A stretch of DNA of 64,000 nucleotides from Arenicola marina (lineage: Eukaryota; Annelida; Polychaeta; Arenicolidae). A model generated the notes under the pieces. It searched no databases, was not told the origin of the DNA, and saw nothing but the letters and a program-made list of their open reading frames with translations. Position 1 is the stretch's first letter, and the number at the start of each line of letters is the position of its first letter. Location of the stretch: positions 50,151,670 through 50,215,669 of the forward strand of contig OZ025248.1 in assembly GCA_964019135.1 (NCBI GenBank), in the 5' to 3' direction. Made by a program: the position numbers and the translations under genes. Shown here piece by piece: positions 35,101 through 48,200 of the stretch.

Positions 35101-36274
35101 ATCTCCATGGCATGCGTCTAATGCATGTCCCATGAAATGAAGAGATATTCAACTTTAACGTTTAATGTTTAACGTCAAATTACTGGTAATGAATTCAGAG
35201 AGTAGCTGTTTCTGTAACTAATAAATGTTTGCTTTTCAGCCAAAGAAGGCACAACCAAAGAGCAAAGTGATAGCCAAAGCTGTCTATGTTTTCACCAGAC
35301 ACTTCTGCACATACCTTCATTCTTTGTGGAACTGGTCACATGTCCTGTCCTTCCTTAAGGACAAAGATCCCGAGACTCGATGGTAGGTACCAGCGTCTGT
35401 GTAATATCACATTCTGTGGTGTAATATCACATTCTGTGGTGTAATATCACATTCTGTGGTGTCTTAAGGAAAGAGGCCAAAACTTGATAGAAGGTAACAT
35501 CACCACATGGTTAACATCATTTCACGATAATCGAAGTGTTCGAGTTTGTTAGCACATTTCTTAAGACAACTGTTATGAAATGCTGTTAACATTTATTGTT
35601 GATAAATAATTGGATGTTGTAGGCCTCCTTCGTGTGCTCTCCTGGGATCGTGAAATGGTTGTGCTACGTTAATATGTATGTTTGTAAAAGCTATACATGG
35701 GTTTGTCCAATGATTCTGTTGGTAACTGTTCTCTTTATTGTTCACAGTAACAAAAAACGGTTCTATTCTGTATGATTACCTGTTTATGTACATAACTTAG
35801 GTATGCGGTCCAGACTTGTGGAACGCTTCTTGGTTTATCCCCTGACGCCCTACAGCGACTCACAGACAGCTGTCTGACAGCTGAGCAGCGGGTTCGACTG
35901 TCACTCAGGTAAGTCATCGTGGGGCGTCCATCACTTACGGTTCCTTAGCGGAGTGCCATGGGTAAGCATACCTAAATGAGACTCGATTATGGGTAATTCA
36001 ATGAGCAGTTTCTATGTGTCTATTGATCCAGAGTGACATGCCAATTGTTGCTGCAGATGTGTTTGTTGCCTTTACCTCCAGGTTGGGTGACACAGCGGCT
36101 TCGAGCCATGAGAGAGCCTTGCTATTGGCTAACCCAGCCCAGGACCAGCATCAGTCACGTGACCAGGCCCAGACGCATACGATGAGAGCGATAGTAGAGT
36201 CTGACCTCAAACCGGATGTCGTCTGCGTCTGCGGGGTCCTCCTCACGAAGCTGGCGGGAGTGGAGACTGAACAG
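32146..36274 (+). CDS. MDN1: MDN1 exons 1-6: N-terminal domain
   Basis: Exons 32146-32244, 34410-34639, 34975-35065, 35240-35382, 35801-35908 and 36082-36274 encode residues 1-288, the helical domain before the ATPase ring. Family blocks seen: SELHTFLSKQ, WTPRDRQNILDTLSRLLLDKD and ERALLLANP. Lys/Glu-rich residues between exons 3 and 4 (EPATKKMKKPKKAQPKSK) form a likely nuclear-localisation-like basic patch; I do not recall it in the human protein. Exon 6 uses a donor with C at +3 (GTCGGG). Confidence 0.9.
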
Positions 36275-39200
36275 GTCGGGATGATCCAGAGTCTTCCTTC
36301 TCACACAGTTTCTGTAGTTTATTTATATTATGAAAATAAGTACATACCAATAATACAGATGCATGAACCCAGTGACATGGCATGTCTCCTTTCCTTTGGT
36401 AGGTTGATGACCTGGTGGAGGTTGCATCGTTGCGGCGTAACCTGCACAGCCTGTCGCTGGCCGTGGCGGCCGCCAGCCCGGTGCTGCTGGAGGGGCCGGT
36501 GGGATGCGGGAAGACCGCCCTCGTGGAGCACCTGGCTCGCCGCACAGGGCGCCCCACCGCCCCGCAACTCATGCAGATCCAACTCGGGGACCAGACCGAT
36601 AGCAAGGTGCGTGACTGATGCGGGGTGTGGGGGTGGGGAGGGGCTATTTACCGACCGTTAGGGGCGTGAGTTATGGCAGGCTCCGTGTGGGGGTGGAGAT
36701 AATGAGTGATTGCTACGAAAGGGGCGTGGAAACGGTTGTTAGAATATTCAGTGTTATTAATTCATTAAACTGTAATCTTATATCATATTGTTTGTCGGTC
36801 AGTAACAATTGTGGGGATATTTATCTTTGATTTCATTCCGACGTCAAGTATCTTGTTTTATGACTCCATTCCGGACTGAACCCACCCTTACCGACAATCT
36901 GTTGATTGACAATCCGCGCGACGTGTCCCAGATGTTGTTGGATGGTGTTTGCAGGCCCTGCTGGGGACCTACCGCTGCACGGACGTGGCGGGGCAGTTTG
37001 TGTGGCAGCCGGGCGCCCTGACCCGGGCGGTGGCCGAGGGGCACTGGGTGCTGCTCGAGGACATGGACTACGCCCCCATGGACGTCGTCTCCATCCTCGT
37101 CCCTCTGCTCGAATCCAGAACCCTCAATCTGCCCGGACACGGCGACGTCATCCAGGCCGCCCCGGGATTCAGGCTCTTTGCCACGCAGAGGTTAGCGAGA
37201 TGGATCCTGAAGGCGTCTGCAAGGTTTCGTCCTGCCTATCCCCCTTTTGTCCTCTTCTCCTCTCGCCACCTCACACCATGCTCCATAGCTATACTGGCCT
37301 AACCTATATGGTACACACTGGTCATTCGAAAGGATAGTATTTTGTCCTTGTTTCGAGGCGATGTCGATGCCTGCTTTCACATGTAATTAATCAAGACTAG
37401 CCAATATCAGATGCCAGCTGTCTAGTTGGCGTTGGCCAAGTCAAGTGCACAACGTAACGGTGTGACAAGATCTATATGTTACTTCCAAATGACTTCGACA
37501 GTCGATGTCATGGTGGACTGGATTGAGAGCTCAGAGGGCTAGCATGAGCCCAACATATGGCGCCAAAACTTGTGTAGAATGTAGCTTTCGTCGTCTCTCT
37601 GTCACAGGTTAATGAGCAGTGGGGCATCTTGGTACAAACAACGCAACGCAGGGGCCGACGTCTTGGAGAAGATGTGGACCCACATCACAGTGGAGCCTCT
37701 GTCAAGGACTGAGCTCAGCGAGGTATGTGTTGATGTACCCGGTAATACTGTGTATAACCATGCGTGAACCTCATTGGCAAAGGGCCTTATGTCGACAGTG
37801 ACCCTTGCGCTGACCTCCTTGCAACTTAGTGTCCTTACAAAGTAATTTCTTTTGCTATAAAGTTATCGCGGCCAAGTGCCCTTACAAGTAATATCTATTG
37901 CTATAGGTTATCGCGGCCAAGTGTCCTTAGAAAGGAATTTCTATAGCTATAGGTTATCGCGGCCAAGTGCCCTCACGAGTAATATCTATTGCTATAGGTT
38001 ATCGCGGCCAAGTGTCCTTAGAAAGGAATTTCTATTGCTATAGGTTATCGCGACCAAGGGTCCTTACAAAGTGATCTCTATAGCTATAGGTTATCGCGGC
38101 CAAGTGCCCTCACAAGTAATATCTATTGCTATAGGTTATCGCGGCCAAGTGTCCTTAGAAAGGAATTTCTATTGCTATAGGTTATCGCGACCAAGGGTCC
38201 TTAAAAAGGAATTTCTATTGCTATAGGTTATCGCGACCAAGTGTCCTTAAAAAGGAATTTCTATTGCTATAGATTATCGCGGCCAAGTGCCCTCACAAGT
38301 AATATCTATTGCTGTAGGTTATCGCGGCCAAGTGTCCTTAGAAAGGAATTGCTATTGCTATAGGTTATCGCGACCAAGTGTCCTTAAAAAGGTATTTCTA
38401 TTGCTATAGGTTATCGCGACCAAGTGTCCTTACAAAGTGATCTCTATAGCTATAGGTTATCGCGGCCAAGTGCCCTCACAAGTAATATCTATTGCTATAG
38501 GTTATCGCGGCCAAGTGTCCTTAGAAAGGAATTTCTATTGCTATAGGTTATCGCGACCAAGGGTCCTTAAAAAAGAATTTCTATTGCTATAGGTTATCGC
38601 GACCAAGTGTCCTTAAAAATGAATTTCTATTGCTATAGGTTATCGCGACCAAGTGTCCTTAAAAAAGAATTTCTATTGCTATAGGTTATCGCGACCAAGT
38701 GTCCTTAAAAAGGAATTTCTATTGCTATAGGTTATCGCGACCAAGTGTCCTTACAAAGTGATCTCTATAGCTATAGGTTATCGCGGCCAAGTGCCCTCAC
38801 ACGTAATCTCTATTGCTATAGGTTATCGCGGCCAAGTGTCCTTAAAAAGGAACTTCTATTGCTATAGGTTATCGCGACCAAGGGTCCTTAAAAAGGAATT
38901 TCTATTGCTATAGGTTATCGCGACCAAGTGTCCTTACAAAGTGATCTCTATAGCTATAGGTTCTCGCGGCCACGTGTACTTACAAAGTGATCTCTATTGC
39001 TATAGGTTCTCGCGGCCACGTGGACTTACAAAGTAATCTCTATTGCTATAGGTTATTGCGGCCAAGTTCCCCCGGCTGGCCACAGTGGTCGACAAGCTTC
39101 TGGACATTTATTTCATGTTTTCCGCGGGGAAGCACGAGATTGCAGGCGAACCATCCGGGACTGTTGGGAAGTTCCTGTCCCAGGACGGCAGGCTAATCTC

Positions 39201-42200
39201 GACCAGGTAACCTTTTAATCCTCTTTTAATATCCAGATTAGTTATGATATTGACCGTCAATATATAATAATCTACACTACTTGGGACACAAGCGCATAAC
39301 TTTCAGTGATATACTTTATTATTTCGATTTTAATAAGTCTGCTACTGTACATTCTCACCTTCGCTTATTCTGATGGCCTGGAGATATCGGGCGACCGTCC
39401 GGTATGTGTGTAGCGCGAGTGATGTCAGGTAGAACGCCCCAGCGAGTTTCGGGAGATCCTCAAAAACTCAGGACCTCCACATTTACGTCAGAGATGTCTG
39501 CTACGTTATACGCGGTGTGCGTGGCGAGTGCCTTGCCAGTCTAGAGGCAGAGGTGTCTGCTACGTTATACGCGGTGTGCGTGGCGAGTGCCTTGCCAGTC
39601 TAGAAGCTGAGATGTCTGCTACGTTATACGCAGTGTGCGTGGCGAGTGCCTTGCAAGTGTAGAGACAGAGATGTCTGCTACGTTATACGCGGTGTGCGTG
39701 GCGAGTGCCTTGCCAGTCTAGAAGCCGAGATGTCTGCTACGTTATACGCGGTGTGCGTGGCGAGTGCCTTGCAAGTCCAGAGACAGAGATGTCTGCTACG
39801 TTATACGCGATGTGCGTGGCGAGTGCCTTGCCAGTCTGGAGGCCGAGATGTCTGCTACGTTATACGCGGTGTGCGTGGCGAGTGCCTTGCCAGTCTGGAG
39901 GCCGAGATGTCTGCTACGTTATACGCGGTGTGCGTGGCGAGGGCCTTGCCAGTCTAGAGGCCGAGATGTCTGCTACGTTATACGCGGTGTGCGTGGCGAG
40001 TGCCTTGCCAGTCTGGAGGCCGAGATGTCTGCTACGTTATACACGGTGTGCGTGGCGAGTGCCTTGCCAGTCTGGAGACAGAGATGTCTGCTACGTTATA
40101 CGCGGTGTGCGTGGCGAGTGCCTTGCCAGTCTGGAGGCCGAGATGTCTGCTACGTTATACGCGGTGTGCGTGGCGAGTGCCTTGCCAGTCTAGAGGCCGA
40201 GATGTCTGCTACGTTATACGCGGTGTGCGTGGCGAGTGCCTTGCCAGTCTAGAGACAGAGATGTCTGCTACGTTATACGCGGTGTGCGTGGCGAGAGCCT
40301 TGCCAGTCTGGAGGCCGAGATGTCTGCTACGTTATACACGGTGTGCGTGGCGAGTGCCTTGCAAGTCTAGAGACAGAGATGTCTGCTACGTTATACGCGG
40401 TGTGCGTGGCGAGTGCCTTGCAAGTCTAGAGACAGAGATGTCTGCTACGTTATACACGGTGTGCATGGCAAGTGCCTTGCCAGTCTAGAGACAGAGATGT
40501 CTGCTACGTTATACGCGGTGTGCGTGGCGAGTGCCTTGCAAGTCTAGAGACAGAGATGTCTGTTACGTTATACGCGGTGTGCGTGGCGAGTGCCTTGCCG
40601 GTCGGGAGACAGAGATGTCTGCTACGTTATACGCGGTGTGCGTGGCGAGTGCCTTGCAAGTCCAGAGACAGAGATGTCTGCTACGTTATACGCGATGTGC
40701 GTGGCGAGTGCCTTGCCAGTCTGGAGGCCGAGATGTCTGCTACGTTATACGCGGTGTGCGTGGCGAGTGCCTTGCCAGTCTGGAGGCCGAGATGTCTGCT
40801 ACGTTATACGCGGTGTGCGTAGCGAGTGCCTTGCCAGTCTAGAGGCCGAGATGTCTGCTACGTTATACGCGGTGTGCGTGGCGAGTGCCTTGCCAGTCTG
40901 GAGGCCGAGATGTCTGCTACGTTATACACGGTGTGCGTGGCGAGTGCCTTGCCAGTCTGGAGACAGAGATGTCTGCTACGTTATACGCGGTGTGCGTGGC
41001 GAGTGCCTTGCCAGTCTGGAGGCCGAGATGTCTGCTACGTTATACGCGGTGTGCGTGGCGAGTGCCTTGCCAGTCTAGAGGCCGAGATGTCTGCTACGTT
41101 ATACGCGGTGTGCGTGGCGAGTGCCTTGCCAGTCTAGAGACAGAGATGTCTGCTACGTTATACGCGGTGTGCGTGGCGAGTGCCTTGCCACTCTGGAGGC
41201 CGAGATGTCTGCTACGTTATACACGGTGTGCGTGGCGAGTGCCTTGCAAGTCTAGAGACAGAGATGTCTGCTACGTTATACGCGGTGTGCGTGGCGAGTG
41301 CCTTGCAAGTCTAGAGACAGAGATGTCTGCTACGTTATACACGGTGTGCATGGCGAGTGCCTTGCCAGTCTAGAGACAGAGATGTCTGCTACGTTATACG
41401 CGGTGTGCGTGGCGAGTGCCTTGCAAGTCTAGAGACAGAGATGTCTGTTACGTTATACGCGGTGTGCGTGGCGAGTGCCTTGCCGGTCGGGAGACAGAGA
41501 TGTCTGCTACGTTATACGCGGTGTGCGTGGCGAGTGCCTTGCAAGTCTAGAGACAGAGATGTCTGCTACGTTATACACGGTGTGCATGGCGAGTGCCTTG
41601 CCAGTCTGGAAGCCGAGATGTCTGCTACGTTATACGCGGTGTGCGTGGCGAGTGCCTTGCCAGTCTAGAGGCCGAGATGTCTGATATGTTATACGCGGTT
41701 TGCGTGGCGAGTGCCGTGTCGGTCTGGAGGCCGAGATGTCTGCTACGTTATACACGGTGTGCGTGGCGAGTGCCTTGCAAGTCTAGAGACAGAGATGTCT
41801 GTTACGTTATACGCGGTGTGCGTAGCGAGTGCCTTGCCAGTCTAGAGTATTATCTACCAAGCCAACATTAGTTCGTTCATGTCACTTGACATGAAGCATA
41901 CATTGGAAATTACCCAGCGGTGGGGCGGCGTGAACTGGTCCCTGCACCCTGTTATCCCATGCTTAGTGTGCAGAGTGTGGGTGTTGAAGTCTTGTTGCTG
42001 GTGTTTCAGGGACTTGATGAAGTGGTGCGGCCGGATCGTGCAGGACTTTGATGGCAGTAGGTCCACGACGGCTGAGGCGCTCTTCCAGGAGGCTCTCGAC
42101 TGTTTCTGCGCCTGTCTCGCCAAGCCCGAGAAACGCGTGCCGCTGGCCGCGGCCATGGGCGCCAAGCTCAACATGACCAAACTCAAGGTTCGTCCACCGC

Positions 42201-45200
42201 AACTGGCAGTCAAATCTGTCCAAGGTAGTAATAATATAGCTAAATTACTTTTGGTAGTTTCAATCGAAATAAGAAAGGAAATAATTGTGTGAGTGATGAA
42301 TTGGTGTTGTATGTCTTCAGGCGCAGTTCTATTGTGACAGTTACAAGCCCGATGTGGAAGTGACCCAGCGCAGCTTCACGGTGGGCAGGGTGAGCCTGCC
42401 CAGACGGGTGGACCCCACGGCACGACTAACCAGGTACACCGACCCCATACCGCCATACTAACCAGGTACACCGACCACATACCGCCATACTAACCAGGTA
42501 CACCGACCACATATTGCACGATTAACCAAGTACACCGACCACATACCGCCATACTAACCAGGTACACCGACCACATACCGCCATACTAACCAGGTACACC
42601 GACCACATATTGCACGATTAACCAAGTACACCGACCACATACCGCCATACTAACCAGGTACACCGACCACATACCGCCATACTAACCAGGTACACCGACC
42701 CCATATTGCACGATTAACCAAGTACACCGACCACATACCGCCATACTAACCAGGTACACCGACCACATACCGCCATACTAACCAGGTACACCGACCCCAT
42801 ACCGCCATACTAACCAGGTACACCGACCACATACCGCCATACTAACCAGGTACACCGACCACATACTGCACGACTAACCAGGTACACCGGTCACATACCG
42901 CCATACTAACCAGGTACACCGACCACATACCGCCATACTAACCAGATACACTGACCACATACCGCCATACTAACCAGGTACACCGACCACATACCGCCAT
43001 ACTAACCAGGTACACCGACCACATACCGCCATACTAACCAGGTACACCGACCACATACCGCCATACTAACCAGGTACACCGACCACATACCGCCATACTA
43101 ACCAGGTACACCGACCACATACCGCCATACTAACCAGATACACCGACCACATACCGCCATACTAACCAGGTACACCGACCACATACCGCCATACTAACCA
43201 GGTACACCGACCACATACTGCACGACTAACCAGGTACACCGGTCACATACCGCCATACTAACCAGGTACACCGACCACATACCGCCATACTAACCAGATA
43301 CACTGACCACATACCGCCATACTAACCAGGTACACCGACCACATACCGCCATACTAACCAGGTACACCGACCACATACCGCCATACTAACCAGGTACACC
43401 GACCACATACCGCCATACTAACCAGGTACACCGACCACATACCGCCATACTAACCAGGTACACCGACCACATACCGCCATACTAACCAGGTACACCGACC
43501 ACATACCGCCATACTAACCAGGTACACCGACCACATACCGCCATACTAACCAGGTACACCGACCACATATCGCCATACTAACCAGGTACACCGACCACAT
43601 ACCGCCATACTAACCAGGTACACCGACCACATACCGCCATACTAACCAGGTACACCGACCACATACCGCCATACTAACCAGGTACACCGACCACATACCG
43701 CCATACTAACCAGATACACCGACCACATACCGCCATACTAACCAGGTACACCGACCACATACCGCCATACTAACCAGGTACACCGACCACATACTGCACG
43801 ACTAACCAGGTACACCGGTCACATACCGCCATACTAACCAGGTACACCGACCACATACCGCCATACTAACCAGATACACTGACCACATACCGCCATACTA
43901 ACCAGGTACACCGACCACATACCGCCATACTAACCAGTTACACCGACCACATACCGCCATACTAACCAGATACACCGACTACATACCGCCATACTAACCA
44001 GGTACACCGACCACATACCGCCATACTAACCAGGTACACCGACCACATACCGCCATACTAACCAGGTACACCGACCACATACCGCCATACTAACCAGATA
44101 CACCGACCACATACCGCCATACTAACCAGGTACACCGACCGCATACCGCCATACTAACCAGGTACACCGACCACATACCGCCATACTAACCAGGTACACC
44201 GACCACATACCGCCATACTAACCAGGTACACCGACCACATACCGCCATACTAACCAGGTACACCGACCACATACCGCCATACTAACCAGGTACACCGACC
44301 ACATACCGCCATACTAACCAGGTACACCGACCACATACCGCCATACTAACCAGGTACACCGACCACATACCGCCATACTAACCAAGTACACCGACCACAT
44401 ACCGCCATACTAACCAGGTACACCGACCACATACCGCCATACTAACCAGGTACACCGACCACATACCGCCATACTAACCAGATACACCGACCACATACCG
44501 CCATACTAACCAGGTACACCGAGCTGTATGTAACGTTGTATTGTTGACTGACATTGTTCTCCGCAGACCACCGGGCAGCAGTTTCGCGTACACCCGCCAG
44601 GCGGTGTTGTTGTTGGAGCGTGTGGCTGTCTGTGTGGCCAGACACGAACCTGTGCTGCTGGTCGGGGAGACCGGCACCGGCAAGACCTCGGCTGTCCAGT
44701 TCCTGGCTCAACAGCTCGGTGAGACCTCCCTGGCTATCATACTGGCTATCATACCGGCCCACATGCTAGGCTAGGACCTCCCTGGCTATCATACTGGCTA
44801 TCATACCGGCCCACATGCTAGGCTAGGACCTCTCTGGCTATCATACTGGCTATCATACCGGCCCACATGCTAGGCTAGGACCTCCCTGGCCATCATACCG
44901 GCCCACATGCTAGGCTCGGACCTCCCTGGCTATCATACAGGCCCACATGCTAGGCTAGGACCTCCCTGGCTATCATACCGGCCCACATGCTAGGCTAGGA
45001 CCTCCCTGGCTATCATACCGGCCCACATGCTAGGCTCGGACCTCCCTGGCTATCATACCGGCCCACATGCTAGGCTCGGACCTCCCTGGCTATCATACCG
45101 GCCCACATGCTAGGCTAGGACCTCCCTGGCTATCATACCGGCCCACATGCTAGGCTAGGACCTCCCTGGCTATCATACCGGCCCACATGCTAGGCTAGGA

Positions 45201-48200
45201 CCTCCCTGGCTATCCGGCCCACATACTAGGGAATCCCTACCCTTTGATAGCGATACCTGGCTGCCGTGCTCCTCATTATGTGTGTGAGCCTCAATCTAAG
45301 CGTATTAACTTTGATGGATAACAGATATCGCTTGCGATTTGAGTGAAGTTGTATGACTGTGATTGACTGTGTGACGATGTACATTGTATGACTGTGATTG
45401 ACTGTGTAACGATGTACGTTGTATGACTATCATTGACTGTGTAACGATGTACATTGTAGGACACACGCTGAGAGTGGTCAACATGAACCAGCAGAGTGAC
45501 AGCACGGACCTCCTGGGCGGGTAGGTCTGGTTTGTGTCCAAGGCCCCGTGCACTGGGGTATAACTGATTAAAGTAGGCGGCTCCTTGCGCTTACAGTCTA
45601 ACTGGTGGCGGCACGGCCACCAACTGGTGGCGGCACGGCCACCGACTGGTGGCGGCACGGCCACCAACTGGTGGCGGCACGGCCACTCACCCAGACCTTC
45701 TTATTGTACGGTCTCTGGAGTAGTAATAAAATAACAATGGTCTAGTTCGGATTCATGGAAACATGGTCTGTTTAATGGGGTTTCGGTCGACACATTCTGT
45801 GTATGTTGATGCGTATGTTGCATGTTTCAGCGAGCAGTGATGTATATAACCCTCGTCCTTATCTGTCTCGTGTGTAGGTTTAAACCCGTTGATGTCCGGC
45901 TTGTGGTTGCACCTTTCCGGGAAGACTTTGAGATGCTGTTCGTCAAAACGTTCTCCAGAACACAGAACTCTAAGTTCCTGGGCCATATTCAGGTGGGTCC
46001 CCACCATGCCAGCCGGTCAACTCGCAATCTGGAGTATAGTGCACGCCACACCACGTAGTCCTGGGTATTGTGCACGCCACACCACATAGTCCTGAGTATA
46101 CTGCAAGCCACACCACATATTCCTGAGTATAGTGCACGCCCTACCACAATGCGTAGTCCTGATTATAGTGCAAGCCACACCACGTAGTTCTGAGTTTAGT
46201 GCAGGCCACACCACATAGTCCTGAGTATAGTGCAAGCCACACCACATAGTCCTGAGTATAGTGCACGCCACACCACATAATCCTGAGTATAGTGCAAGCC
46301 ACACCACATATTCCTGAGTATAGTGCACGCCCTACCACAATCCGTAGTCCTGGGTATAGTGCACGCCACACCACATAGTCCTGAGCATAGTGCACGCCAC
46401 ACCACATAGTCCTGAGCATAGTGCACGCCACACCACATAGTTCTGAGTATAGTGCAAGCCACACCACATAGTCCTGAGCATAGTGCACGCCACACCACAT
46501 AGTCCTGAGTATAGTGCAAGACACACCACATAGTCCTGCGTATAGTGCACGCCACACCACATAGTCCGGAGTATAGTGCAAGCCACACCACATAGTCCGG
46601 AGTATAGTGCACGCCACACCACATGGTCCTGAGTATAGTGCACGCCGCACCACATAGTCCTGAGTATAGTGCACGCCACACTCCATAGTCCTGAGTATAG
46701 TGCACGCCACACCCCATAGTCCTGAGTATAGTGCACGCCACACCACATAGTCCTGAGGACAGTGCACGCCACACCACATAGTCCTGAGGACAGTGCACGC
46801 CACACCACATAGTCCTGAGGACAGTGCACGCCACACCACATAATCTTGAGTGTAGTGCACGCCCTACCACAATCCGTAGTCCTGAGTATAGTGCACGCCA
46901 CACCACATAGTCCTGAGGACAGTGCACGCCACACCACATAGTCCTGAGTATAGTGCACGCCACACCACATAGTCCTGAGTATAGTGCACGCTACACCACA
47001 TATTCCTAAGTATAGTGCACGCCACACCACATAGTCCTGAGGACAGTGCACGCCACACCACATAGTCCTGAGTATAGTGCACGCCACACCACATAGTCCT
47101 GAGGACAGTGCACGCCACACCACATAGTCCTGAGTATAGTGCACGCCGCACCACATAGTCCTGAGTATAGTGCACGCCACACTCCATAGTCCTGAGTATA
47201 GTGCACGCCACACCCCATAGTCCTGAGTATAGTGCACGCCACACCACATAGTCCTGAGGACAGTGCACGCCACACCACAAAGTCCTGAGGACAGTGCACG
47301 CCACACCACATGGTCCTGAGTATAGTGCACGCCACACCACATAGTCATGAGGACAGTGCACGCCACACCACATGGTCCTGAGGACAGTGCACGCCACACC
47401 ACATAGTCCTGAGTATAGTGCACGCCACACCACATAGTCCTGAGTATAGTGCAAGCCACACCGCATAGTCCTGAGAATAGTGCACGCCACACCAAACTCC
47501 CCTTGAAGAATTAATATCAGACATTACGTTGTCGTGTGAAGTAATTCGTAACTTTATGGGCATCATTTTCGTCACACTTTATTATGCATTAAATAATTGA
47601 CTATTGTCGTGACCCACACCTAGCCAAATGCCTGAATGTATTCACCTCACTGTATATTACTGATAAATAATCTGATTGTGTTATAATTGATTGACACGCT
47701 GGTTTTTTGATCTGTTCTTTTTGCAGGAATGTTTCGTCAAGCGGCTTTGGAACGAGCTCTTTGTGCTGGTTGGACATACACAGAAATCAGCGCTCTCGAA
47801 GGTGGAAAAAGGTAACCTCTCATGTCAGGTGCTTCTTCGCCGCTTCTTGATCAAACGCTTTAGGATTCATATGTTGTAATAATTCTGCACTGAAGTCTTT
47901 GTGCCACTTGCACCTCACTGGTGACTGCAATCCAAATGTGTAAAATATGTATCCTTTTTGTAGAGTTATTACTTTAATTTTTGCAACCACGTGTATTTTA
48001 TTTTGTGTTTAGGCTCAAAGAAATGGTCACGCTGGGAAAGGCTCGGTCGGCGCCTGAAGCATCTCAAAATACAAGTGAAGCAAGCAGAAAGTGCCTTGGC
48101 TTTCTCATTTGTAGAGGTATGGGGGAGACTGCAACATGTCAGTCTGACGTCACGAGTCACTGTGTATGGCATCAGGTAGTCACGTCAGAGTCAATGTATG

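Noticed and set aside
39646..41871. Overlapping 100-160-codon frames (RDVCYVIRGVRGECLASLE repeats)
   Set aside because: All come from one 59-bp unit read in shifting phases; no single frame runs through the array.
46332..47495. 387-codon minus-strand frame with CGVHYTQDYVVWRAL repeats
   Set aside because: A by-product of the 31-bp minisatellite in MDN1 intron 15; overlapping frames of the same kind occur in several phases.
37828..47500. CRISPR-like regular repeat arrays
   Set aside because: Units are contiguous tandem repeats without unique spacers, inside introns of a eukaryotic gene.
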